The notes below the pieces were generated by a model, which saw only the letters and a list, made by a program, of their open reading frames with translations, was not told the origin of the DNA and did not search any database. Below, one piece after another: positions 8,706-17,409 of a DNA stretch of 64,000 bases. The stretch's first letter is position 1. Each line of letters opens with the position of its first letter. The translations under genes and the position numbers were made by a program. Origin of the DNA: Endoryza foliicola (lineage in GTDB: Bacteria; Bacteroidota; Bacteroidia; Chitinophagales; Chitinophagaceae); NCBI GenBank assembly GCA_965226965.1, contig OZ245715.1:682001-746000 (forward strand), read 5' to 3'.

Positions 8706-10259
8706 ATGCCCAGCAAATTTTCAGATACTTTGTTTCAACTGGTTCATTCACTGGAAAAATCCGAGAAAAGGCATTTTAAACTATATATAAAGAGGAGTTC
8801 GGCTAAAGAGGAGTTGAAAATTATTCAATTGTTCGATGTTTTAGATAAGCTCACGGAATACGATGAGAACCTGATATTGAAAAAAATGTCAGGCATTACT
8901 AAAACACAACTTGCAAATTTAAAAACGCATCTCTACAAACAGTTACTAGCAAGCTTGCGCTTGTTGAAACTGGCGGATAATATAGATCTTCAGTTGAGTG
9001 AGCATCTAGATGAAGCTCGTATCTTATACAACAAAGGATTAAAAATTCAAGCGCTTCGCATCTTAGAACGTGCGAAGGAAATGGCGCGTGCCAATCAAAA
9101 ATTCAATACGCTTGTTCAAATCATTTCTCTTGAGAAGAAAATAGAAACGCTTCACATTACAAGAAGCACCACTGATAAAACTGCAGAGCTCGCCAATGAA
9201 GCGCTTGAGATCAGTAGCCACATCGATCGGGTTACACGACTATCAAACCTCGCGCTACTGCTCTATCGTTGGTATGTATTGCACGGTCACTCCCGTAATG
9301 AAGAAGACGAAAAAGAAGTAAACCAGTTCTTTAAGGAATACCTACCTAAAGACATGAATGCCGTTAATGGCTTTTATGAAAAACTGTACCTCTATCAAAG
9401 CTATTGCTGGTATGCGTTTATTCGTCAAGACTTTTTAATGTACTATCGCTATTCACAAAAGTGGATTGATTTGTACGACGAGAGTCCGCAAATGCTTGCC
9501 ATCGAAACCGGTCACTACATCAAAGGAATGCACAACTTGTTGAATGCTCATTTTGATTTACGCAATTTCCAAAAATTTGAAATAGCATTAAAGAAGTTTG
9601 AGGCTTTTGAAAAAACCGAAATTGCACAAGCACACGATAACTTTAGAACACACACTTCTATTTATATCAACAGCGCCAAGCTGAACCAGCACTTAATGCG
9701 AGGGACCTTCAAAGAAGGTCTGGTATTGATTCCTGAAATTGAAGCGAAGCTGAATGAATATGCCGTGTTTGTTGACCGCCACAGAATTTTAGTATTCCGC
9801 TATAAATTCGCATCACTATACTTTGGTAGCGGACAGTACTCAAGAGCGCTCGATTATCTCCAAGAAATCATCAACGGTTCTCAAGACCTTCGTATCGATC
9901 TTCAATGTTATGCGCGCTTGATGCACTTGATGAGCCACTTTGAATTAGGCAACTTCGAACTAATGGAGAGTTTAACAAAATCGGTGTATCGATACATGTC
10001 GAAAATGAAAAACTTGACCGTGGTGGAAGAAGAAATTTTCAGATTCCTAAAAGTGTCGTTCGGACTACCAAGAACAGCATTGAAAACAGAACTTGAAAAG
10101 CTCCTGCAAAAAATCAAGCACCTGGAAAAGAATCGACATGAAACAAGGGCCTTTGCTTATTTGGATGTGATATCATGGATTGAAAGCAAGGTCCAAAATA
10201 AAACAATGAGCGAAGTGATCTATGAGAAGTATAAGAAAGCGAAGCAACGGAATTATTGA
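8706..10259 (+). CDS. helical-repeat (TPR-like) protein of unknown function
   Basis: 517 residues, almost entirely alpha-helical, with repeated helix pairs resembling tetratricopeptide repeats, for example LQALRILERAKEMARAN-like, RALDYLQEII-like and similar segments spaced along the chain. No signal peptide or membrane segment, so it is probably cytoplasmic. The ATG at 8706 was chosen over an upstream in-frame start because a complete promoter box ends five bases before it and the upstream residues look non-coding. I do not recognise a named family beyond conserved hypothetical proteins of Bacteroidota. A scaffolding or regulatory role is conceivable from the fold only. It stands alone; repeats follow the stop codon. 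Confidence 0.75.
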   Translation: MPSKFSDTLFQLVHSLEKSEKRHFKLYIKRSSAKEELKIIQLFDVLDKLTEYDENLILKKMSGITKTQLANLKTHLYKQLLASLRLLKLADNIDLQLSEHLDEARILYNKGLKIQALRILERAKEMARANQKFNTLVQIISLEKKIETLHITRSTTDKTAELANEALEISSHIDRVTRLSNLALLLYRWYVLHGHSRNEEDEKEVNQFFKEYLPKDMNAVNGFYEKLYLYQSYCWYAFIRQDFLMYYRYSQKWIDLYDESPQMLAIETGHYIKGMHNLLNAHFDLRNFQKFEIALKKFEAFEKTEIAQAHDNFRTHTSIYINSAKLNQHLMRGTFKEGLVLIPEIEAKLNEYAVFVDRHRILVFRYKFASLYFGSGQYSRALDYLQEIINGSQDLRIDLQCYARLMHLMSHFELGNFELMESLTKSVYRYMSKMKNLTVVEEEIFRFLKVSFGLPRTALKTELEKLLQKIKHLEKNRHETRAFAYLDVISWIESKVQNKTMSEVIYEKYKKAKQRNY

Positions 10260-11070
10260 GACAGGAAATTGATGAGTAATTTAGTTGTTGAGTTTTTGAG
10301 TTATTGCATGGAGAAGACTTTCCTGCCTACCACAACTTAAGGAGGCAACCGCGTCTTAAAAGTCGAACCGCTTTGTAATGCCCGAAACTCAAAAACTCAA
10401 AAACTAAATCACTAAAAAACTTACCAACGAGTTTAGTGAAAAAAATAGTTTCAAAACTGCCTCTACTATAACAACGCCTTTTGAGGTTCCTCTCTCCTTC
10501 ATTTGCTGCGCTAATTCAGTCGATCGGAATGACGGGGAACTATTTTTAACAACCCAGATTTCTCGCATCCTTCTTCAGGCCTTCGGCCTTGCGAAGCATG
10601 CTCGAAATTCACTCTAAATAGCGTTTTCGGTGAGAATGAACGAATGGTACTTTAAAGAATGAAATTATTGTGGCTTGATATAGAAGTGTGCAGTGCGACA
10701 ATTTCGAGCGATAGCGAGAAATCTGGGTTGACTCCCACACAGCCCGTCATTCCGATCGAGCATTTTTTGCAAAGCAAAAAAGCGCAGAGAGGAACCTCAA
10801 AACGGGTCTTATAGAAAGAAGCCGGTTTCGAAGCATTGAAGATTTACTCCAATAATTGCTTAGTTATTGAGTTGTTGAGTTTTTAAGTTCTTTAGTTGTT
10901 ACACTATTGACGCGCGGCACTGATCTTCACGCAAGTATGCCCAAAAGAACAAATTCAAACCGGTATCTTTTGTAATGCCCAAACTCAAAAACTCACCAAA
11001 GAGTTTAGTGAAAAAATCCCTATCAAAGCCGCCTCTACTCTAACAACGTGTTAATGAGTAATATACTTTA
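10260..11070. repeat. repeat-filled gene-free block downstream of the helical-repeat gene
   Basis: No gene is supported. Modules shared with 6713-7582 and 14600-15830 appear in both orientations: the GAGGTTCCTCTCTCC module at about 10470-10560, its inverse (GAGAGGAACCTC) at about 10735-10835, the AAGGCCGAAGGCCT-type palindromic module at about 10552-10606, and ACTCAAAAACTCAAAAACT-like linkers at about 10385-10440 and 10980-11010. Confidence 0.75.
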
Positions 11071-11078
11071 AAAAGAAG

Positions 11079-11112
11079 CCCGGTTAGAGCATGTGTCTTT
11101 AACCGGGTTTTT
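11079..11112. terminator. intrinsic terminator, bidirectional, below the exported-protein gene
   Basis: Stem CCCGGTTA (11079-11086), 13-base loop, stem TAACCGGG (11100-11107) and a T run; an A run precedes it, so it can end the leftward gene at 11162-11755. Confidence 0.85.
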
Positions 11113-11161
11113 CTTTTATACAATAGGCTTGCTTGTATTCCTGTTGTGTATCTACAATCCT

Positions 11162-11755
11162 TTAATAATTGAATGCAATGGGTTTTTGTCCGGTACTGTT
11201 TACCATTAATGCTTTCTGTCCGCTTTTTACAACAGTATTGGTGATTTTTGTTTGCACCCATTTGCTGTTTCTTCCGCTCACATAGAAACCATCAAAAATA
11301 TTTTTCTTTCCATTTTCAAAGCTGGCGTTGAATAAGGGAAGTTGTTTCCAATAGCCCGGGCTTACTTCAACATAAAAGCTGATATCATCAAAGTAGAATT
11401 CTCCATTTCCATTAACCGCGGTATAGAACCAAAGCTTGAATGCTTCAGGGTCGATGGTACCAACAATGGTGTAAACGGTCCAATCTTGTTCTTGGCGGGT
11501 TTCTAAACTAAAATTACTGCGGAGGAAATCATCCGGTCCTTTGCCTACATTGATTCCATGAATACGAGGCTTTGACAAACTATCGCCGGGCATCGATTTA
11601 ACCGCTATCTCATAACGGAACTGATGACCACGGTATTCTTTCACCGGAACTTCTTTTACGAAGTAAAACTCTTCGGTATAATGCCATTTAGATTCTTGGG
11701 CAAACAAGCTCGTTGCAATAAACAAGCTTAAGAATGCAAGTACATTTGCTTTCAT
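11162..11755 (-). CDS. exported protein of unknown function with carbohydrate-binding-like fold
   Basis: 197 residues beginning with a classical signal peptide (hydrophobic core about 4-17, cleavage after SLFAQ near residue 20). The mature part is beta-rich; segments such as LWFYTAVNGNGEFYFDDISFYVE and SFENGKKNIFDGFYV resemble the jelly-roll strands of carbohydrate-binding modules, where a buried FDDIS-like strand is common. No catalytic motif is visible. It is probably periplasmic or secreted. It stands alone, with repeats on both sides and its own terminator. The family is not recognised with confidence. Confidence 0.7.
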   Translation of the reverse strand: MKANVLAFLSLFIATSLFAQESKWHYTEEFYFVKEVPVKEYRGHQFRYEIAVKSMPGDSLSKPRIHGINVGKGPDDFLRSNFSLETRQEQDWTVYTIVGTIDPEAFKLWFYTAVNGNGEFYFDDISFYVEVSPGYWKQLPLFNASFENGKKNIFDGFYVSGRNSKWVQTKITNTVVKSGQKALMVNSTGQKPIAFNY

Positions 11756-11814
11756 CGGTATGTGGATTAGGGTTTTATCTATATCAAATCGTTCCGACCC
11801 CCCAAGGGTCTCAA

Positions 11815-12090
11815 AAAACTACGCTGCGTACCTCTGCGTCTCAAATAAATCAACCACACAAAAGAAGCATACTACTCTACCTCTGCGTACCTCCGCGCCT
11901 CAACACTTCAACCTCTTCGAACACAAAACCACTCCTCTTTGCGTCTAATTCCCAACTCCCTCTGCCTCTCCAATAAATCAGCCACACAAAAGAAGGACAC
12001 CTCTGCGTATCTCTGCGCCTCTTCAAATCTCAGCCACTCCAAATACAAAACCACTCCGCCTCTGCGTCTAAAATCTTCCTTTCTCTCAAA
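11815..12090. repeat. degenerate short repeats (CCTCTGCGT type) left of feoB
   Basis: Between 11756 and 12129 no gene is supported. Units around ACCTCTGCGTCT, CCTCCGCGCCTC and AAAACCACTCC recur several times. Inverted relatives (GGCGCGGAGGAACGCAGAG type) lie at 14330-14545 on the other side of feoB, so the gene is flanked by inverted repeat tracts. Confidence 0.7.
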
Positions 12091-12129
12091 CGAAGAAACC
12101 AATAAAATCTTGTAAAGTAAAGCCCAATC

Positions 12130-14253
12130 TTACTTGAGAAGTTGATATACGAGTAAACTCATAGTGTAGGCCAAGAAGGTCATATAGGCAAGTTGGATCA
12201 GCGGCCATTTCCAGCTCTTGGTTTCGCGCTTTACAACCGCAAGTGTGCTCATACACTGCATCGCTAACACATAGAAAATCAATAAAGAAAGGCCGGAAGC
12301 GAGGGTATAAATAGGCCTACCGTCTGTCCAGGTAGCTGCTTTCATTTTTTCGGAAAGCGTATTCGCATCGGCATCATCGCCGCCTTCAACACTGTACAAA
12401 GTGGCCATCGTACCTACAAAAACTTCGCGAGCAGCGAAAGAGGTAACGAGTGCAATTCCAATTTTCCAGTCGTAACCCAATGGTTTGATGGCGGGTTCAA
12501 TTGCTTTACCGATTCTGCCGGCATAAGAGTACTCCAATAGTTTCGCTCCCATTTCTTGACTCAAACTGTCTTTTGCCTCCGGTTGTTTCACTATCAACGC
12601 CTCATATTCGGTTTGGATCTGTGCTCGTTTGTCGCCCGGACCATAAGAACTCAATGCCCAGAGAATCAAGCTGATGATCATGATGATTTTACCTGCATCA
12701 AATACAAAGATCTTAGCCTTATTGATCATGGTAACCAAAACATTGTTCCATCGCGGAGGGCGATAGGTTGGCAGTTCCAGAATGAAGAAGCTCTTTTCCT
12801 TGATTTTGATAAACCAGTTGGCCACATACGAAACAATCAGCGCCATTACCAGTCCCAGTAAATACAATCCCATCATTACCAAGCCGCGCTGACTCAGAAA
12901 GCCGAAAAACAGTTTATCGGGAATAACGAGAGAAATAAGAATGGTATAAACCGGCAGGCGTGCGGAACAGCTCATTAAGGGGGTCACCAACATGGTCAGT
13001 AACCGTTCCTTCTTGTTTTCGATATTCCGGGTACTCATGATGGCCGGAACCGCGCAAGCGAACCCGCTGATCATGGGCATCACACTTTTTCCATTCAAGC
13101 CAACTTTCCGCATTAATTTGTCGGAAAGGAAGCTAATTCGAGCCATATATCCGGTATCTTCTAACACCGTAATCAAACCAAAGAGAATCATGATTTGAGG
13201 CACAAAAACCAAAATTCCGCTCAATCCGGCCAAAATTCCGTTCAAAAACAGGTCAGAAAGCCAATTTTTGGGCAAAAATGAGGCAAACCAATCGCTCACG
13301 GATGCAAATCCCCATTCAATAAAACTCATGGGGTATTCCGCTAACCAGAAAACAGATTGAAACAGCAAGAAAAGAACCGTCAAAAGGATAATATAGCCCC
13401 AAACCCGATGTAAAAGCAGGTTATCCAGCTTATCACTGAAAATCTTCTTTTCCAAAGGTGTTGGTTCCGACACCGATTTTTTCATGATCGCGCTGATCCG
13501 TTGGTATCGTTGCAGAATTTCTTCCGCCTGCACTTTTGTATGATTAAACTGGTGTTTTTGCTCGATTTCCTCGATTTTTTGCTGTAAATCGCCCGAAAGT
13601 TGGAAGTTTTCGTGATTTATGAGGTAGTGAACAGCTTTATAATCACTCAATTCAGGGAAGAGCTCTTTCACTTCTTTCACAGCTTCAAGGGCATTACCGG
13701 CTACGGGAATAAAATCACGAACCGGGGCCTTGTATTTTTCAGCTGCCGTGTCTTCGATCGCCTTTTTAAGTTGGGGAATCCCTTTGCCTTTACGCGGATT
13801 CACCGGAACCACGGGAACACCCAATTCGCGTTCGAGGGCGGGCACGTCAATTACGATATCTTTTTGCTTTGCCAAATCCACCATGCTCAGGGCAACAATC
13901 ACAGGGATCTTAAGGTCGATGATCTGGGAAACAAAAAGAAGGTTTCGCTTGAGGTTGCTGGCGTCAACAACTAGTAGGATGAGATCCATTTCCAGCTCAC
14001 GATCTTCCCGCATCAAAACTTTATAGGCCACCCATTCGTCTTCCCGACGCGGGTAGAGGGAATAAGTGCCGGGCAAATCGATCAGGGTTGCCTCCACATC
14101 GGTACTTAACTTAAAGGATCCGGCTTTCTTGTCAACCGTAACACCCGGAAAATTCCCCACCTTCTGTTGGAGACCGGTCAATTCGTTAAACAGTGAGCTT
14201 TTTCCGCTGTTCGGATTCCCTACGAGGGCGATATGGAGCTGCTTTTTAGACAA
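12130..14253 (-). CDS. feoB: ferrous iron transporter FeoB
   Basis: About 707 residues. The N-terminal GTPase domain shows G1 GNPNSGKSSLF, G2 region with the conserved NFPGVTV, G3 IDLPGTYSL and G4 SMVDLAKQ. A GDI-like helical spacer follows, then about 8-10 transmembrane helices with the Gate motifs (ISGFACAVPAIM, SCSARLPVYTI and, nearer the end, SFAAREVFVGTMATLY). FeoB imports Fe2+ across the inner membrane. No ATG exists near the N-terminus. A TTG at 14253, giving MSKKQLHIALVGN, is preferred over the TTG at 14262 because the latter lies inside the -7 box. No feoA is adjacent. FeoB proteins of this phylum may carry FeoA fusions; none is seen here. Confidence 0.93.
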   Translation of the reverse strand: MSKKQLHIALVGNPNSGKSSLFNELTGLQQKVGNFPGVTVDKKAGSFKLSTDVEATLIDLPGTYSLYPRREDEWVAYKVLMREDRELEMDLILLVVDASNLKRNLLFVSQIIDLKIPVIVALSMVDLAKQKDIVIDVPALERELGVPVVPVNPRKGKGIPQLKKAIEDTAAEKYKAPVRDFIPVAGNALEAVKEVKELFPELSDYKAVHYLINHENFQLSGDLQQKIEEIEQKHQFNHTKVQAEEILQRYQRISAIMKKSVSEPTPLEKKIFSDKLDNLLLHRVWGYIILLTVLFLLFQSVFWLAEYPMSFIEWGFASVSDWFASFLPKNWLSDLFLNGILAGLSGILVFVPQIMILFGLITVLEDTGYMARISFLSDKLMRKVGLNGKSVMPMISGFACAVPAIMSTRNIENKKERLLTMLVTPLMSCSARLPVYTILISLVIPDKLFFGFLSQRGLVMMGLYLLGLVMALIVSYVANWFIKIKEKSFFILELPTYRPPRWNNVLVTMINKAKIFVFDAGKIIMIISLILWALSSYGPGDKRAQIQTEYEALIVKQPEAKDSLSQEMGAKLLEYSYAGRIGKAIEPAIKPLGYDWKIGIALVTSFAAREVFVGTMATLYSVEGGDDADANTLSEKMKAATWTDGRPIYTLASGLSLLIFYVLAMQCMSTLAVVKRETKSWKWPLIQLAYMTFLAYTMSLLVYQLLK

Positions 14254-14259
14254 AGTCCG

Positions 14260-14267
14260 CAAAAATA
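14260..14267 (-). promoter_or_regulatory. -7 box of feoB
   Basis: Read on the minus strand, TATTTTTG (14267 to 14260) is followed after five bases by the TTG start at 14253, the same spacing as the other leaderless candidates in this window. Confidence 0.5.
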
Positions 14268-14329
14268 GCCAAAGGCTTTGGGCTTTTGATTACGATATGA
14301 GTAAAATCAGTAGCGAGTTTGGGTGAAAG

Positions 14330-15800
14330 AGGGAGGTTTTAGACGCGGAGGTGGAGTGGTTTTGAATTTTGGGTGGCTGAGTTGAGGTGAGGCGCGGAGG
14401 AACGCAGAGAGAAGTTGTGAATTTGACGCAGAGAGGGAGAGGCTTTGTGTTTGGAGTGGATGGGTTTTTGAGACGCAGAGGTGGAGTGGTTTTGAATTTG
14501 GAGTGGTTGAAATATTGAGGCGCGGAGGAACGCAGAGAATTATGGAGGGCAATTAATGATAGATAAGGTGTAGTGTTATTGAGATCAATCATCTTAAAGT
14601 GCGATTCCTCCAACCGATATTTTGAGCTTGGGCCTTCGAGGTCCCTGAGCTTGCCCTGAACGCTCCGAAGGAGCAGTCGAAGGGTACCCGAAGGGATTAT
14701 CGAAGGGCCGAAGTGGGGGCCACGAAAAATATCGAATGTTTAATAAAAAAATGAGGGGTCATTCCGAACGACTGAGTTTGCAAAGCAAACGAAGGAGAGA
14801 GGAACCTCAGAACGGGTTTTATAGAAAGAAGCCCGTTTCGAAGCATTAGCGCTACGTTCTATTAAGTGATATGTTATTGAGTTATTTAGTTTTTAAGTAG
14901 TCGTATCAAAAGCGAATTCTTCTCATGAAAAAGCTTTTCAATAAAAGCACCTTTCAAGGCTATGACATTATTTATAGCCCCAAACTCAAAAACTAAACAA
15001 CTAAATCACTAAAAAACTCACCAATGAGTTTAGTGATAAAATCGCTTTCAAAAGAGCTGATTGGATAACAACGCATTCTAAGATTTCTCGCATCCTTCTT
15101 CAGGCCTTCGGCCTTGCGAAGCATGCTCGAAATGGCTTCGGACAACGATTTCGGCAGAGATAAAAAAATGGTACTATAAAAAGATAAATTATTGTGACTT
15201 GATACACAAGTGTGCAGTGGGACAATTTCGAGCGATAGCGAGAAATCTGGGTTGATTCCCACCCAGCCCGGTCATTCCGAACGAGCATTTTTTGCAAAGC
15301 AAAAAAGCGCAGAGAGGAACCTCAAAACGGGTCTTATAGAAAGAAGCCGGCTTCGAAGCATTGAAGATTTACTCCATTAATTGCTTAGTTATTGAGTTGT
15401 TGAGTTTTTAAGTTCTTTAGTTGTTACACTATTGACGCATGGCGCTGATCTTCACGCAAAAGGGTCTAAAAGAACAAACTTAAACCCGTATCTTTTTTAA
15501 TGCCAAACTCAAAAACTAAATAACCAAACCACTCAAAAACTCACCAACGAGTTTGGTGAAAAAAATCCCTTGCAAAAGCGTCATCTCTCTAGCCCGTCAA
15601 CCGAACGGGCTTTGCAGAAAGAATCCGATTTCGAAGCAATGACGCTCCATGCCATTAAGTGCTAGTTTATTGAGTATTTGAGTTGTTTAGTTATTAAGTA
15701 GTCGTATCAAAAGCGAATTCTTCTCACGAAAAAGCCTTTCAATAAAAGCACCTTTCAACGCTCTGACATTATTCAATGCCCAAACTCAAAAACTCACCAA
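14330..15800. repeat. long repeat-filled region between feoB and asnS
   Basis: The 1.5-kb stretch has no supported gene. 14330-14545 holds inverted relatives of the repeat tract at 11815-12090. 14603-14745 is an inverted, diverged copy of 7350-7475. 14755-14850 and 15265-15365 are copies of the GAGAGGAACCTC module with flanking TTTGCAAAGCAAA. 15083-15136 is the AAGGCCGAAGGCCTGAAG module in inverse orientation. 14890-14990 and 15690-15790 share a module with 7075-7200 (TCGTATCAAAAGCGAATTCT and inverse). Such mosaics suggest repeated duplication and inversion among intergenic sites. Confidence 0.75.
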
Positions 15801-15831
15801 CGGGCTTTTAACATCAATTATTTGAACTGAA

Positions 15832-17271
15832 TTAAAACTCTGCAGTCTTCGGTGTCCTTGGGAAGGCGATTACGTCTCTGATATTGCCCATGCCGGTTAC
15901 AAATTGAACCATTCTTTCGAAGCCCAATCCGAAACCTGCGTGAGGTACCGTACCAAAGCGACGCGTATCGAGGTACCACCACAGCTCTTCAGCAGGGATG
16001 TGCATCTCCTCCATTCTCGCCAATAACTTTTCCATGCGCTCCTCACGTTGAGATCCACCCACAATTTCACCGATTCCAGGAGCTAGGATGTCCATGGCTG
16101 CTACCGTTTTTCCATCATCGTTCTGACGCATGTAAAAAGCCTTGATCTCTTTTGGATAGTTGGTTAAAATAACCGGCTTTTTAAAATGCTTTTCTACCAA
16201 GTAGCGCTCATGCTCACTTTGAAGATCCATTCCCCATCCTGTAATCGGATATTGGAATTTCTTCTTCTTATTGTGATTGCTTTCTCTCAAAATTTCAATG
16301 GCTTCAGTATAGGTCAATCGCTCGAAAGCATTGTTCAAAACAAACTCCAATTTTTCAATCAAGCCCATTTCACTGCGCTTGTCTTGAGGCAAACTCTTTT
16401 CTTCTTCTTGCAAACGTTGCGCAAGGAACTCGAGATCTTCGCGATTGTTGTCCATCGCGTATTGAATGATGTACTTGATGAATTCTTCAGCAAGATTCAT
16501 ATTGTCTTCCAAATCATAGAAAGCCATTTCCGGTTCAATCATCCAGAACTCCGCCAAGTGCCGCGCTGTATTTGAATTCTCTGCACGGAAAGTGGGTCCA
16601 AAAGTATAGATCTCACCAAATGCAGTAGCACCAAGCTCTCCCTCCAACTGACCACTCACGGTAAGGTTGGTAGATCTTCCAAAAAAGTCTTCTTTGAAGT
16701 TTACGGTACCATCTTCGTTTCTCGGAGTTTCATCGAAAGGAAGGGTTGTCACACGGAACATTTCCCCGGCACCTTCGGCATCACTGGCCGTAATGATCGG
16801 CGTGTGCATGTATACAAATCCTTTCTCGTTGTAGAATTTGTGAACCGCAAAAGCCAATGCATGACGCAAACGGAACACAGATCCAAACGTATTGGTGCGG
16901 AAACGCAAGTGTGCGTTTTCGCGCAAGAACTCAAGACTGTGTTTTTTAGGTTGCAAAGGATATTTTTCAGCATCACTATCACCCAAAATTTCAAGTGAAG
17001 TAGCTTTCACTTCTAATTTCTGACCTTTTCCAAGAGAAGGAATTACAGTTCCGGTAACTTTTACCGAAGCCGAGGTGGTGAGGCGCTTCAGCGTAGCTTC
17101 GTCAAAAGCACCCAATTCCAACACCACTTGCAAATTCGCATTGGTAGATCCATCGTTCAGGGCAATAAATTGATTGTTACGGAAGGTTCTTACCCATCCC
17201 ATAACGGTCACCTCCTGTCCGGCAGGCTCTGATTGTAACAATGTTTTGATCTTAATGCGTTTGTTGAACAT
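15832..17271 (-). CDS. asnS: asparaginyl-tRNA synthetase
   Basis: 479 residues, class II aminoacyl-tRNA synthetase of the AspRS/AsnRS group. The N-terminal OB-fold anticodon-binding domain covers about 1-110 (VTVMGWVRTFRNNQFIALNDG). The catalytic core contains FRAENSNTARHLAEFWMIEPE, the AsnRS-type motif 2 (AsnRS has the FRAENS form, AspRS FRDEDL), and motif 3 GFGLGFERMVQF near the C-terminus. It charges tRNA-Asn directly. ATG at 17271; a promoter box lies about 25 bases upstream. Divergent from the GH43 gene. Confidence 0.96.
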   Translation of the reverse strand: MFNKRIKIKTLLQSEPAGQEVTVMGWVRTFRNNQFIALNDGSTNANLQVVLELGAFDEATLKRLTTSASVKVTGTVIPSLGKGQKLEVKATSLEILGDSDAEKYPLQPKKHSLEFLRENAHLRFRTNTFGSVFRLRHALAFAVHKFYNEKGFVYMHTPIITASDAEGAGEMFRVTTLPFDETPRNEDGTVNFKEDFFGRSTNLTVSGQLEGELGATAFGEIYTFGPTFRAENSNTARHLAEFWMIEPEMAFYDLEDNMNLAEEFIKYIIQYAMDNNREDLEFLAQRLQEEEKSLPQDKRSEMGLIEKLEFVLNNAFERLTYTEAIEILRESNHNKKKKFQYPITGWGMDLQSEHERYLVEKHFKKPVILTNYPKEIKAFYMRQNDDGKTVAAMDILAPGIGEIVGGSQREERMEKLLARMEEMHIPAEELWWYLDTRRFGTVPHAGFGLGFERMVQFVTGMGNIRDVIAFPRTPKTAEF

Positions 17272-17295
17272 ATACTACGTGTTTTTAACGGACGG

Positions 17296-17326
17296 CAAAG
17301 ATAGGAAATTTAGGCCGAGCGTGCAA
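17296..17326 (-). promoter_or_regulatory. promoter of asnS
   Basis: On the minus strand, TTG (17326-17324), a 20-base spacer and TATCTTTG (17303-17296), a full TAnnTTTG match, precede the ATG at 17271. Confidence 0.6.
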
Positions 17327-17409
17327 TTCAAAGGTTTTGAAACCCTTTCTGAAATTAGGAATCGGGAAGCCTCTCTGTTTTCTTAAATTCGTTTCACAAA
17401 CACTAACGA

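Noticed and set aside
11734..12102. Short open frames in the CCTCTGCGT repeat tract
   Set aside because: Low-complexity repeat translation (Ser/Thr/Pro/Leu-rich), with equally long frames on both strands.
14290..14613. Leftward frames of 107 and 81 codons upstream of feoB, considered as feoA
   Set aside because: No FeoA (SH3-like) features; the translation is repeat-derived.
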